From contig NZ_QCZE01000001.1 in NCBI RefSeq assembly GCF_003075035.1, forward strand, positions 568,187 to 632,186: a stretch of DNA of 64,000 bases, read 5' to 3'. Source of the DNA: Zobellella maritima (GTDB taxonomy: Bacteria; Pseudomonadota; Gammaproteobacteria; Enterobacterales; Aeromonadaceae). Under the pieces are notes generated by a model. That model was not told where the DNA came from. It was given only the letters and a program-made list of their open reading frames with translations, and ran no database searches. Within the stretch, counting starts at the first letter, position 1, and the number at the start of each line of letters is the position of its first letter. A program made the translations under genes and the position numbers. Below are positions 1 to 9,233 of the stretch, piece after piece.

Positions 1-22
1 CACTGGCAATCAGGCCATTCAA

Positions 23-60
23 CTTTATTGGCGGCGGCCATATTACCGCCGCCAATAAAG
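23..60. terminator. Perfect 15-bp inverted repeat downstream of the alcohol dehydrogenase
   Basis: Arms at 23-37 and 46-60 (CTTTATTGGCGGCGG and its complement) enclose an 8-nt loop. The position just past the stop of the leftward dehydrogenase gene suggests a transcript-end hairpin. The A/T-rich outer ends could serve as short U-tracts on either strand. A bidirectional terminator is the likeliest role. Confidence 0.6.
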
Positions 61-103
61 GCGATAACGGGAAGTTCTGTTGGGTGCCGGATGTTGCGCC
101 CTC

Positions 104-1144
104 TTAGAATTCGGTGATCACGGTCACGCCGGTTCCTTCGAATTTATCCATGTTCATCAGCGCATCGATCGACTGCTCCAGTGAAATGGTTCTGCCAATC
201 AGCTTGTCAGGGGCGAGTTTTCCCGACTGCATCATGGCGAGCATGGCGTCATAGCGATATGCCTGCATGCCGTGGCTGCCCAGTATTTCAAGCTCATGGG
301 CAATCACCTTACTCATAGGAATGGCCGGCGTACTGTGGTCCGCCAGCATCAGGCCCACCTGTACGTGCTTGCCCCGTTTGCGCAGGTTGCTGATTGAATT
401 GAAACAGGTCGTGGGGTGCCCAAGCGCATCCAGGGAAACATGGGCACCGCCCCGGGTAATCTCGACAACCGCCTCTGCAACATTGGCAACCCTGGTCGCA
501 TTGACGGTAGCGACCGCACCCAGCTTGCGGGCCAGCTCGAGTTTTTCTTCCGATATGTCGATTGCAACAACATTGGCGCCTATCGCGTTGGCGATCATGA
601 TGGCGGACAGGCCGACCCCGCCACAGCCATGGACCGCCACCCATTGCCCGGCAGAGGTTTTACCCTGATCAACAACGGCACGAAACGAGGTCACAAAGCG
701 ACACCCCAGGCTGGCCGCCGTCGCAAAGTCGAGGGTTTCCGGTAGCGCCACCAGGTTTATGTCCGCCTGGTGAATACCCACATACTGGGCAAAGGAGCCC
801 CAGTGGGTGAAGCCTGGCTGAAATTGCGTATCACAGACCTGGTGGTTGCCGGAGTGGCATTCGGGGCAGGCGCCGCAGCCCCCGACAAAAGGAACGGTGA
901 CGCGGTCCCCGACTTTCCATTGTGTCACGTCTTTGCCGACCGCCTCGACAATGCCTGCCAGTTCATGCCCGGGAACATGCGGGAGCTGGATATCGGGATC
1001 ATGACCAACCCAACCATGCCAGTCACTCCGGCAAACACCGGTCGCCATCACCTTGACGACAACGCCGTGTGTTTCCGGTGTTGGATCGGGTACATTCTTG
1101 ATTTGGGGGGGGGCGGAAAAGCTTTCATAAACAACAGCTTTCAT
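104..1144 (-). CDS. Zinc-dependent alcohol dehydrogenase (MDR superfamily)
   Basis: A 346-residue medium-chain dehydrogenase that should oxidise a primary alcohol or reduce an aldehyde with NAD(P) in the cytoplasm. Visible residues: catalytic zinc ligands C38, H60-E61 and C148; structural zinc cysteines C90, C93, C96 and C104; Rossmann motif GCGGVG at about 173-178. Length is normal for the family. The gene is divergent from an Lrp/AsnC regulator 136 bp away, which may control it (inference). Substrate is not predictable; the closest recalled relatives are annotated as zinc-dependent or propanol-preferring alcohol dehydrogenases. Confidence 0.9.
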   Translation of the reverse strand: MKAVVYESFSAPPQIKNVPDPTPETHGVVVKVMATGVCRSDWHGWVGHDPDIQLPHVPGHELAGIVEAVGKDVTQWKVGDRVTVPFVGGCGACPECHSGNHQVCDTQFQPGFTHWGSFAQYVGIHQADINLVALPETLDFATAASLGCRFVTSFRAVVDQGKTSAGQWVAVHGCGGVGLSAIMIANAIGANVVAIDISEEKLELARKLGAVATVNATRVANVAEAVVEITRGGAHVSLDALGHPTTCFNSISNLRKRGKHVQVGLMLADHSTPAIPMSKVIAHELEILGSHGMQAYRYDAMLAMMQSGKLAPDKLIGRTISLEQSIDALMNMDKFEGTGVTVITEF

Positions 1145-1280
1145 AAAATTCTCCTTTTGTGAAATACCCTTCCAATATAAAGCACAATGGGTGAGGTTAC
1201 CTTTCTATTTACATTGACAAAATGACAGAATTTGAAATAGCCTTTCCGTATGCGTTGTTTTTTTGCAAGGATTCATCTGG

Positions 1281-1760
1281 ATGGACTCACTTGATAAAGT
1301 GGATGCTGCAATAGCCGATAGGTTACAGCTGGACGGGAGGCTGTCTAACGCCAAGCTGGCAGAGCAGCTCGCGCTGAGTGAGGCGTCGTGCTGGAGGCGT
1401 CATAAACGTCTCGAGGAAGCGGGCGTAATTGAAGGCTACCAGGCCATTCTTAACCGGCGTAAGTTGGGAGGGGGGGTATTGGCCTTTGTACAACTCAGCT
1501 GCACGCAACATAGCGAAGAGGTGACGGCAGAATTTGAGAAGGTCATCCAGGCATGCTCTCGTGTGCTCAGTTGCCACAATACCACCGGGGAGTCGGACTT
1601 TCTGTTGCAGGTGGTGGCCCGGGATCTGGATGATTACAGCCAATTCGTAGACAAGGTGCTGAGAAAGCTTCCCGGTGTGTCGAGCATCCGCTCGAATATT
1701 TCCTTGCGGGAAATGAAAGCAACGAACAGGTTACCCATTGCAGAGTTGCTTGAACCCTAA
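1281..1760 (+). CDS. Lrp/AsnC family transcriptional regulator
   Basis: A 159-residue protein with an N-terminal AsnC-type winged helix-turn-helix (about residues 5-60, including LSEASCWRRHKRLEEAGVI) and a C-terminal RAM/AsnC ligand-binding domain. Such regulators bind amino acids or related effectors and act as dimers to octamers. The ATG at 1281 is preferred over an in-frame TTG at 1263 because AAGGA lies 9 nt upstream. It is divergent from the alcohol dehydrogenase, so local control of that gene is plausible but not shown. Confidence 0.9.
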   Translation: MDSLDKVDAAIADRLQLDGRLSNAKLAEQLALSEASCWRRHKRLEEAGVIEGYQAILNRRKLGGGVLAFVQLSCTQHSEEVTAEFEKVIQACSRVLSCHNTTGESDFLLQVVARDLDDYSQFVDKVLRKLPGVSSIRSNISLREMKATNRLPIAELLEP

Positions 1761-2271
1761 TTCTGGAAGGTCGGTCAATCCTGCTTGAATCGGGAACCGG
1801 CCGGGTAAACCCAACCGCGCCGGGGTCCCTACGGTTTACATTGCTTTCAAATTGTTTCATCGCTCGACACACAATAATGCCGCTTTTGACTAACTGCTAC
1901 AGACCTCTTTCATCACGTCGTGGGTAGGTGTTCCCGTCGGAATAGTCAGCCACTGTTTTATGAACGGCTTCCTGCTATATAACACAGCCCCTTTTGCCAT
2001 GGGCTTGGCATGCTCGATAAATAACGGTTCTGAATGGTAGATCACTAAATAACTGATACAAATACCGCTACATTTCAAGACAGAAGTCAGGATTCGATAA
2101 GCAGACCCTCCGCGCCATGGCCGGAAAATGCTCCTGCTGTTCCGGCATTTCCGCCATCCATGGCAGTCAGTGGCGCGGCGGAGCCTCCAGGGATGGGTCC
2201 ACGGCGTGTCTGCGTTCGAGCCTGATTTCTGTAGCACAATTAGGAACAGTTATTTAGCGGCATCGACAGGG
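1761..2271. other. Intergenic gap without a supported gene
   Basis: About 510 bp between the Lrp regulator and the convergent lipoprotein gene. Open frames here lack a ribosome site and recognisable protein features. The part from about 2108 to 2183 is a compound palindrome listed separately. Nothing else could be supported. Confidence 0.5.
2108..2183. repeat. Compound palindromic element
   Basis: Nested inverted repeats: CTCCGCGCCA (2108-2117) can pair with TGGCGCGG from 2171; CCATGG occurs in both halves; and CGGAAAATGC faces GCATTTCCG inside. The shape and wording resemble dispersed intergenic palindromes of marine gammaproteobacteria, but this is the only copy seen here, so its repeat status is inferred. 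Confidence 0.4.
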
Positions 2272-2709
2272 TTACTTTATCTCGTTAACAACATTGCCCT
2301 GCGTATCTTCAATCCAGAAATACATTGCGTACCCTCGTCCATATGTCCTGTCAGCGCGCAGTCGGTAAGTGCGACCAGCCTCCAAGTCAATGGTCATGTT
2401 CACCGCTTGTGAGACCAACATTCTCGGATCTACCATGAAACTCACCCCGAAGGTTGTACTGTATTCAATTCGGTAGGTTCCGGGATTCAGTTTAACGGCG
2501 CTGTATTTTGCGCCGTCAATATGGAGGTCATTGAATTTCGCCCAGGTAGCATCCCCCATCTCAACGGTCACGAGGGAGGTTTCGGGAAGATCTGTCGCTG
2601 AGACCTCTTGGTAAACTTCTTTCGGTGCCGTTGCACAGGCCGACAAAAATGTTAGCAGCAGAATAAGTACCGGCATGGAAAGCGTGCCGCGCCGTTTTAC
2701 TTTGTTCAC
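2272..2709 (-). CDS. Small outer-membrane-type lipoprotein of unknown function
   Basis: A 145-residue protein. A charged N-terminus (KVKRR) and hydrophobic stretch end in lipobox LSAC at about residues 22-25, so signal peptidase II cleavage and lipidation are expected. Serine follows none of the +2 positions: residue +2 is alanine, which favours outer-membrane sorting rather than the Asp rule for inner-membrane retention. The remainder is a beta-rich domain with no recognised family, loosely like DUF2846-type lipoproteins. The start is a GTG at 2709; an ATG at 2676 would give a signal peptide without the positive charges. Confidence 0.65.
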   Translation of the reverse strand: MNKVKRRGTLSMPVLILLLTFLSACATAPKEVYQEVSATDLPETSLVTVEMGDATWAKFNDLHIDGAKYSAVKLNPGTYRIEYSTTFGVSFMVDPRMLVSQAVNMTIDLEAGRTYRLRADRTYGRGYAMYFWIEDTQGNVVNEIK

Positions 2710-2831
2710 GGCCCCTATCCCTTACACAGTCGGTTCACCTTTATCCAGTATAGAGCGCAAACATGATGCGAGCCTGTTTCGCCGTGACGAGGTATGGCAG
2801 CCGGAGCAAGCACCCGGAGAAGCTTGGCTTG

Positions 2832-2856
2832 CGTTCCCAGGCTCCGCCTGGGAACG
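2832..2856. repeat. REP-like palindrome, copy 1
   Basis: An 11-bp perfect stem CGTTCCCAGGC / GCCTGGGAACG with loop TCC, followed by AGAAGAGGTTGCTT. A second member with the same outer sequence but a different inner stem is at 4050. Such elements are typical intergenic REP sequences mobilised by RAYT transposases. Confidence 0.65.
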
Positions 2857-2912
2857 AGAAGAGGTTGCTTCCGGTTTCTTGCTTTAGGCTGCTGGCTGAT
2901 TCAGGGCGTCGC

Positions 2913-3560
2913 TCAAGGGGAGTCGGCGCCAATCTCCTGCAAGGCCTGCACCAGGGTGTCGGGCTCTTGGGCGCCGGAAATCAGGTACTTGTTGTTGATA
3001 ATAAATGCCGGCACGGAAGTCACACCGGCCTGCTGATAGGTTACTTCCTCTTCTCGCACCAGGGCACTGTACTGATTCGAGTCCAGTACCTGTTTGGCTG
3101 CTGCCGCATCCAGCCCAAGGGCTGCAACGCAACTCAATAGCACAGCGTGATCGGAAACATCCATCGCCTTGCCAAAATATGCCTCGAACAGGGCTTGTTT
3201 CATGGCGGTTTGCCGACCCTGCTCGGCAGCCCACTTCACCAGGCGGTGGGCATCGAAGGTATTGCAGGTATGCCGCACCTGTAATTTCTCAAAGTTAAGG
3301 CCCAGATCGGTGGCAATCGCCATCATGTGATTTTGATTTTCCCGCATTTCTGCCTCGCTCCGCCCGTATTTTTTGGCCAGGGCGGGCAAGATGGGCTCCC
3401 CTTGACCGATGTGGCCGGGGTTCAGCTCAAAGGCATGCCACTGAACGCTGAACTCATACTCCGGTGCCAGCCGTGCCATGGCCTGCTCCAGCCGGGCATA
3501 ACCGATGGCACACCAGGGGCAGGCGATATCGGAAACGATATCTATCTGAATCTTGTTCAT
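2913..3560 (-). CDS. DsbA-like thiol oxidoreductase, FrnE subfamily
   Basis: A 215-residue protein with a thioredoxin-fold/DSBA domain and the redox motif CPWC near residue 15. No signal peptide is seen, so it is probably cytosolic, like FrnE and 2-hydroxychromene-2-carboxylate isomerase-type relatives. The ATG at 3560 has AGGAT just upstream and is preferred over an upstream in-frame start at 3590, which would overlap no signal. It follows the DUF503 gene by 16 bp and is probably co-transcribed. The physiological substrate is unknown; family members act in disulfide handling or polyketide tailoring. Confidence 0.85.
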   Translation of the reverse strand: MNKIQIDIVSDIACPWCAIGYARLEQAMARLAPEYEFSVQWHAFELNPGHIGQGEPILPALAKKYGRSEAEMRENQNHMMAIATDLGLNFEKLQVRHTCNTFDAHRLVKWAAEQGRQTAMKQALFEAYFGKAMDVSDHAVLLSCVAALGLDAAAAKQVLDSNQYSALVREEEVTYQQAGVTSVPAFIINNKYLISGAQEPDTLVQALQEIGADSP

Positions 3561-3576
3561 AATGGATCCTGTTCGA

Positions 3577-3858
3577 TTAGAGGAGTTCACGCGTGACCTT
3601 GATTATGCGCCCTTCTACGGTGCACTGTATCTTTTCTTCGATCTGGCTGCACTGGGATTCAACCTCGCGTCTCGAGGCCGCCACCACCACAAAGGACCAT
3701 TCGCTGGCATCGTGCCTGTTGTGTTCACCACTTTCGCAGACCGCCACCGCCGGGTTGCGCCCGAACCGTTCGTGCATGCCGCCCATGCGTTGGCGTTTTT
3801 CCTTCAGAGAGCGACACCCCGGCAGCGAAAAGGTGATGGTCAGAATGCCGATATGCAT
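3577..3858 (-). CDS. DUF503 (YlxP-like) family protein
   Basis: A 93-residue small protein matching the DUF503 pattern, including the conserved LPGCRSLKEKR stretch near residues 12-22 and FGRNPAVAVCESG further on. In Firmicutes, YlxP sits in the nusA-infB-rbfA operon and is linked to ribosome maturation; the function here is unproven. It is immediately upstream of the DsbA-like gene on the same strand, suggesting an operon. Confidence 0.85.
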   Translation of the reverse strand: MHIGILTITFSLPGCRSLKEKRQRMGGMHERFGRNPAVAVCESGEHNRHDASEWSFVVVAASRREVESQCSQIEEKIQCTVEGRIIKVTRELL

Positions 3859-4049
3859 GTCGTGCTCCTTATGCTGTGCTGAACAGACTAGTCTTTTCTA
3901 ACCATTCAGACCATGCCATTGGGCCAGGCCTTGCGTTTTAACTCTGTGATCATGCTGTTCAGGCGAGCGGATGCAGGCTGAACCAGCCCGCTATCGCGTT
4001 AGTGCGGTATTTTTTTTCGGTGGGATGTGTGCCGTTGCGGCGTGGCCTG

Positions 4050-4074
4050 CGTTCCCACGCGGAGCGTGGGAACG
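4050..4074. repeat. REP-like palindrome, copy 2
   Basis: Perfect 11-bp stem CGTTCCCACGC / GCGTGGGAACG with loop GGA. Outer bases and the trailing AGAAAGAGATTGCTT match copy 1 at 2832, while the inner stem differs by compensatory changes. The two copies flank the DUF503-DsbA pair. Confidence 0.65.
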
Positions 4075-4092
4075 AGAAAGAGATTGCTTCTT

Positions 4093-5544
4093 TTATTCCA
4101 TATTCAGCGCCAGTTCGTCCGGGTAGCCGCGTTCGCGGGCCAGGCGGAGGGCTTCCCGCTCTACCTCGGCAGCGCTCTGGCCCTCGGTCAGTGCGAGACT
4201 GGGTGACAGCGGCAGGTCTGTCATTTCTATCCAGCCCAGGTCGCCCAGCCTGCCGACGATACGGTCGGCGGCGGTCAGCGCCGAACTGGCCTTGACGATT
4301 TCCACCCGGGCATAGTTCATGCCTTCAAAGGAGACATCCGCCGCCCGCAGCCGGGGATCGGTGCCCGGGATCTGCTGGGCGCCGAACAGCGGCTTGCCGG
4401 CGGGTTCGGCATCATTGAAGGCGGGCAGCAGGCGTGCCAGGTGGGCGATGGCCCCTCGGGTGCGGCTCTCGATGTCGGGGGATTGCCAGCCTTGTTCCAG
4501 CTGGGCCTGATAGGGTTGTGGCAAGCGCGGCTGGGCGCTCTGCTCGCAGCTGGCGACCAGGCCGTTCTTGAACAGGGTAATGCTGTCGGTCATGCCGTGC
4601 AGCTGAAAGATACCGTTCGGATAGGGTGTCAGCTGGGCCATGCCTTGGGGGGTGCCCCGCTCGCCGTGGAAGATAACCTCGGGCCATTGTTCCGCGCGGT
4701 GCCAGCGGGCGAGATAGGCGGCCTTGTATTCCACCAGGCGCTGGCGCCGGTAACCGGCCATGTCATCGACCTGTCCGGTGCGAAAGCCGCAGGCATTGAC
4801 CAGAAAGTCCACCCTGAACTGCCGCGCCTGCCCCTGATGGTCGCGGCCGTGCACCAGCCAGCCATCCCGGGTGTGTTGCAGTTCCATGGCCCGGGTATCA
4901 AAATGCAGCTCGCAGTGCGGCGAGCCGTTCAGCGCCAGGGTGGCGGTGGCGGCCATGCGGAACAGGCTCCAGCCATATTCCTGCACCAGGATCAGCGGAA
5001 ACTTGAGGCTATCGGGATCCAGATGATGGGCCAGCGGTATCATCCAGTCGTCAGGGGTTTCTGGTCGGGTCGGCAGGGGGCGATTGGCCAGCGCTTCAAA
5101 CTGCGCGCGGCTGTAGCAGCGATAATAGTGCTCGGGATCGCCCAGCACCCGGTTGGCCGGATCTTCTGCCACCAGTCGTTGATATTCCCGGGCAACCTGT
5201 GCCAGCCGGGGCAGCAGTGCCTCGGCGTTGCCCGCATCGGATACCGGGGTGGCAATGACGGTGGGGCGACGATTGATGCTGTGCGGATAGGCGCGTACCG
5301 AGGCGATGGACTGGCGCAGCAGGGTCAGGCACTGCTCGTCGCTGATATCCCTATAGAGGTTGCCGCCGGCATGCAGATGGCAGATAGGCGGTCCGTTGAC
5401 CAGGCCGTTGCTGGCTTCAATCAGTACCGAATGTATGCCCAGGTCGGCCAGCCGCAGGGCCACGGTGGCACCGGCAACGCCGCCGCCCAGTATGCCGACC
5501 CGCAGGGGGCCACCGGCGGTGACGTTGGAAAAATCGTGTTTCAT
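4093..5544 (-). CDS. FAD-dependent oxidoreductase, unassigned
   Basis: A 483-residue flavoprotein. The N-terminal dinucleotide motif GGGVAGATVALRLADLG is followed by an acidic residue binding ribose (LIEAS). A second conserved stretch, NACGFRTGQ, near residue 245 fits the DAO/GidA-type Rossmann fold. No signal peptide or membrane segment. The ATG at 5544 is used because GAGG precedes it; a TTG lies one codon upstream. It is 150 bp downstream of mfd on the same strand. No substrate can be named; D-amino-acid-type oxidase and malate:quinone-like enzymes share the fold. Confidence 0.75.
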   Translation of the reverse strand: MKHDFSNVTAGGPLRVGILGGGVAGATVALRLADLGIHSVLIEASNGLVNGPPICHLHAGGNLYRDISDEQCLTLLRQSIASVRAYPHSINRRPTVIATPVSDAGNAEALLPRLAQVAREYQRLVAEDPANRVLGDPEHYYRCYSRAQFEALANRPLPTRPETPDDWMIPLAHHLDPDSLKFPLILVQEYGWSLFRMAATATLALNGSPHCELHFDTRAMELQHTRDGWLVHGRDHQGQARQFRVDFLVNACGFRTGQVDDMAGYRRQRLVEYKAAYLARWHRAEQWPEVIFHGERGTPQGMAQLTPYPNGIFQLHGMTDSITLFKNGLVASCEQSAQPRLPQPYQAQLEQGWQSPDIESRTRGAIAHLARLLPAFNDAEPAGKPLFGAQQIPGTDPRLRAADVSFEGMNYARVEIVKASSALTAADRIVGRLGDLGWIEMTDLPLSPSLALTEGQSAAEVEREALRLARERGYPDELALNME

Positions 5545-5695
5545 CAAGCCTCAAAAAACAGGGTCGCAGGGTAAAGACAGGGGGCCTGTCCGAAGGCAGA
5601 TACCTTCCGGGCGAGATATATACCTTCCGCATATGCTGCTGTAAACCCCGGGTTTTATCCGGGTATTGTGCGGCTGTCCCTTGATTGACCCTTTG

Positions 5696-8600
5696 CTACC
5701 CCGCGTTTGCCCGCAGCTCGTTGAGCATATCGCCAACCAGCGACAGCCGGGCCTTGGCATCCTGGCTTGGAATGGCAAAGCGCAACTTGGTCGGCCCCTC
5801 CATCTTGTAGATGCGCGGCTGGCTCTGCAGCAGGCCGACCAGATAACCCGGGTCCACCCTGGCATCCTGGGCAAAGCTGATGGTGCCGCCATTGGCGCCG
5901 GCGTCGATCTTGTCGATGCCGATCTCGCTTGCCTTGAGTTTGAGCCCGGCCAGCGCCACCAGGTTCTTGCCCGGCTCGGGCAGCAGGCCGAAGCGGTCGA
6001 TCAGCTCTACCTGCAGTTCGCGCAGCGCGGCCTCGCTGTCGGCGGTGGCGATGCGCTTGTACATCGACAGCCGCATGTTCACATCGGGAATGTAGTCATC
6101 CGGCAGCAGCGCCGGCAGCCGCAGCTCGATCTCGGTTTGTGAACGCAGCAGCTGATCCAGCGCCGGCTCTTTGCCCGATTGCAGCGCCTTCACCGCCTGC
6201 TCCAGCATTTCCATATAGAGGCTGAAACCGATGGCGGTGATCTGGCCGCTCTGCTCGTCGCCCAGCAGCTCGCCGGCACCGCGGATTTCCAGGTCATGGG
6301 TGGCCAGGGCGAAGCCGGCGCCCAAGTCTTCCAGCGCCGAGATGGCCTCCAGCCGCTTCTTGGCGTCTGTGGTCATGCGTTTGGGATGGGGGGTCAGCAG
6401 GTAGGCGTAGGCCTGGTGATGGGAACGACCCACCCGGCCGCGCAGCTGGTGCAGCTGGGCCAGGCCCAGCCGGTCGGCCCTGTCCATGATGATGGTGTTG
6501 GCGGTGGGCACGTCGATGCCGGTTTCGATAATGGTCGAGCACAACAGCACATTGAAGCGCTGGTGATAAAAGTCGGACATCACCCGCTCCAGCTCCCGCT
6601 CGCGCATCTGGCCGTGGGCAACGGCGATGCGTGCCTCGGGTACCAGCTCGGCCAGGGCCTGGGCGCTGTTTTCAATGGTCTGTACCTCGTTGTGCAGGTA
6701 ATAGACCTGGCCGCCGCGCTTGAGTTCGCGCAGTATGGCTTCGCGCACCAGGGCCGGATCCGACTCGCGTACGAAGGTTTTCACCGCCAGCCGTTTGGCG
6801 GGCGGGGTGGCGATGATCGACAGGTCGCGCATGCCGCCCATGGCCATGTTCAGGGTGCGGGGGATGGGGGTGGCGGTGAGGGTGAGGATATCCACATCGG
6901 CGCGCAGCGCCTTGATCTGATCCTTCTGGCGTACCCCGAATCTGTGCTCTTCATCGACGATCAGCAGCCCCAGATCCTTGAAGCGCACATCCTGACTGAG
7001 CAGCTTGTGGGTGCCGATCACGATGTCGATGGTGCCGTCGGCCAGGCCGAGCAGCGACTTGTCCTGCTCCTTGCCGGTCTTGAAGCGGCTGATCATCTCC
7101 ACCCGCACCGGCCAGTTGGCGAAGCGGTCGCGGAAGTTGTCGTAGTGCTGCTGGGCCAGCAGGGTGGTGGGCACCAGCACCGCCACCTGCTTGCCGCCGT
7201 GTACCGCTACAAAGGCGGCGCGCATCGCCACTTCAGTCTTGCCGAAGCCCACGTCGCCGCACACCAGCCGGTCCATGGCCTTGGGCTGGGTCATGTCGGT
7301 CAGCACCGCATTGATGGCCATCAGCTGGTCGTCGGTTTCCTCGAAGGGGAAGGCATCGGCGAACTGGCGGTAGGCGCTCTTGTCGTGGGGGATGGCCTGG
7401 CCCGGCTTGGCGGCCCGGCGCGCATAGACATCAAGCAGTTCGGCGGCCACGTCGCGCACCTTCTCGGCCGCCTTGCGCTTGGCCTTGGCCCAGGTATCGT
7501 TGCCGAGCCGGTTGAGGCTGGGCTCGTCGGCGCCGCTGTAGCGGCCGATCAGGTGCAGGGCGGTCACCGGCACATAGAGCTTGTCGCCGCCCGCATATTC
7601 CAGGGTCAGGTACTCGGAGGTGAGCCCGCCGGCGTTGAGGGTCTGCAGGCCCATATAGCGGCCGACCCCGTGATCCAGGTGCACCACCGGCTGGCCGATG
7701 GACAGCTCGGCCAGGTTGCGGATCAGGGTATCGGGGCTGAGCGTGGCGGACTTTTCCCGCCGTCGGCGCTGGATCACCCGGCCACCGAGCAGATCGCCCT
7801 CGCAGATCAGCGCCAGCTGTTCACCCAGAATAAAACCTTGGGCGAGGGGGCCAATCAGCAGCCCTTGTGATGCATTACCGTCCAGGAAGCGAGCCAGGCT
7901 GTCGCAGGGCGTCGGCTTGAGGCCGCTGTCCGCCAGCAGTTCCAGCAACGCCTCGCGGCGGCCGGCGGTTTCCACCGAAAACAGCACCCGGCCGGGAAAA
8001 TCCCGGCAGAATGCCTGCAGCCGGGCCAGGGGCGCGCTCTTCTGGTGTTCGACTTCAAGGGCGGGCAGGGGGCTTACCGGGGCATTGAGCCGGTCGCCCT
8101 TTTCGGCCACCGGCTCTGCGTTCAGTACCAGCTGGGGATAGGCCTTGAGGGCGCTGTTCAGGGCCTCCGGCGGCAGGTACAGGCTGTCAGGGGCCAGCAG
8201 CGGGCGCAGGCTGTCGTGGCGGCGGTCTTCGTAGCGCGACTGCACATCGGCCCAGAAGTCCTCCGCCGGCTGGGTCAGCTCGCCCTGGGTCAGCACCAGG
8301 GTGTCGGCGGGCAGGGAATCGAACAGGGTCTCGGTCTGCTCGAGAAACAGCGGGAAGTAATACTCGATACCGGCGGGAAACTGGCCCTGGCTGACCCTGT
8401 GATAGAGGGCCTCGGGCTCGTTGCGCAGGGCGAAGCGTTCCCGGTACTGGCCCCGAAAGCGTTCGATGGCGGCGGCATCGGTGGGAAATTCCCGCGCCGG
8501 CAGCAGGCGAATTTCGTCGACCTTGTCCCGGGAGCGCTGGCTGTCCGGATCGAAGGGCCGCAGGGTGTCCACCTCGTCATCGAAGAAATCGATGCGATAG

Positions 8601-9139
8601 GGTTCATCCGCGCCCATCGGGAACAGGTCGAGCAGGGCGCCGCGGGCGGCAAATTCGCCGTGTTCCAGCACCTGCTCCACCGCCCGGTAGCCGGCCTGCT
8701 CCAGCCGGGAGCGCAGGCCGTGCAGATCCAGCTTGTCGCCGGTGCGCACCAGCAGGCTGTTATGTTCCAGGTACTGTCTCGGTGGCGTGCGCAGCATCAG
8801 GGTGCTGACCGGTACGATCAGCAGGCCCCGGCCCAGGGCGGGCAGGCCATAGAGGGTTTCCAGTCGCTGGGAGATAATATCCTGGTGGGGAGAAAAGCTG
8901 TCGAAGGGCAGGGTTTCCCAATCGGGGAACAGGCACACCGGTAGCCGGTTGTCGGCCAGCAGATGGCCGACTTCCTGCTCCAGGCGCTGGGCCGAGGGGG
9001 TGTCGGCGACCACCAGCAGTACCAGGTGAGGGTGGCGTTGTACCTGCTGGGCAATGGCCAATGCCAGGCTGCTGCCCGTGAGATTGCCCAGGCTGGCCTT
9101 GGGCCTGGGGATCGGGCTCTTGATATCTATTGTTGTCAT
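5696..9139 (-). CDS. mfd: Transcription-repair coupling factor Mfd
   Basis: A 1147-residue ATP-driven translocase that removes RNA polymerase stalled at DNA lesions and recruits UvrA. Domain order fits Mfd: UvrB-like N-terminal modules, a polymerase-interacting CarD/TRCF domain at about 480-575, a RecG-type helicase core and a C-terminal TRCF domain. Walker A GDVGFGKTE is near residue 630 and the DEEH box (VDEEHRFG) near 728; HQLRGRVGR lies in motif VI. Length matches the family (E. coli 1148). It is divergent from lolC with about 95 bp between them. Confidence 0.98.
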   Translation of the reverse strand: MTTIDIKSPIPRPKASLGNLTGSSLALAIAQQVQRHPHLVLLVVADTPSAQRLEQEVGHLLADNRLPVCLFPDWETLPFDSFSPHQDIISQRLETLYGLPALGRGLLIVPVSTLMLRTPPRQYLEHNSLLVRTGDKLDLHGLRSRLEQAGYRAVEQVLEHGEFAARGALLDLFPMGADEPYRIDFFDDEVDTLRPFDPDSQRSRDKVDEIRLLPAREFPTDAAAIERFRGQYRERFALRNEPEALYHRVSQGQFPAGIEYYFPLFLEQTETLFDSLPADTLVLTQGELTQPAEDFWADVQSRYEDRRHDSLRPLLAPDSLYLPPEALNSALKAYPQLVLNAEPVAEKGDRLNAPVSPLPALEVEHQKSAPLARLQAFCRDFPGRVLFSVETAGRREALLELLADSGLKPTPCDSLARFLDGNASQGLLIGPLAQGFILGEQLALICEGDLLGGRVIQRRRREKSATLSPDTLIRNLAELSIGQPVVHLDHGVGRYMGLQTLNAGGLTSEYLTLEYAGGDKLYVPVTALHLIGRYSGADEPSLNRLGNDTWAKAKRKAAEKVRDVAAELLDVYARRAAKPGQAIPHDKSAYRQFADAFPFEETDDQLMAINAVLTDMTQPKAMDRLVCGDVGFGKTEVAMRAAFVAVHGGKQVAVLVPTTLLAQQHYDNFRDRFANWPVRVEMISRFKTGKEQDKSLLGLADGTIDIVIGTHKLLSQDVRFKDLGLLIVDEEHRFGVRQKDQIKALRADVDILTLTATPIPRTLNMAMGGMRDLSIIATPPAKRLAVKTFVRESDPALVREAILRELKRGGQVYYLHNEVQTIENSAQALAELVPEARIAVAHGQMRERELERVMSDFYHQRFNVLLCSTIIETGIDVPTANTIIMDRADRLGLAQLHQLRGRVGRSHHQAYAYLLTPHPKRMTTDAKKRLEAISALEDLGAGFALATHDLEIRGAGELLGDEQSGQITAIGFSLYMEMLEQAVKALQSGKEPALDQLLRSQTEIELRLPALLPDDYIPDVNMRLSMYKRIATADSEAALRELQVELIDRFGLLPEPGKNLVALAGLKLKASEIGIDKIDAGANGGTISFAQDARVDPGYLVGLLQSQPRIYKMEGPTKLRFAIPSQDAKARLSLVGDMLNELRANAG

Positions 9140-9233
9140 GGGTCCACTGGAGCTTGTTGCGTCATCCGCGAACCTTTATTATTCCGCAACTCGCGGGTGA
9201 CGTAAAACCCTTTGCAAAACGGATGATTATACC

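Noticed and set aside
1890-2237. A 115-codon leftward frame
   Set aside because: No ribosome site or family; it spans a palindromic repeat.
6179-7870. A 563-codon frame antisense to mfd
   Set aside because: Composition is the His/Gly/Gln-rich pattern of a GC-rich shadow frame; mfd is certain.
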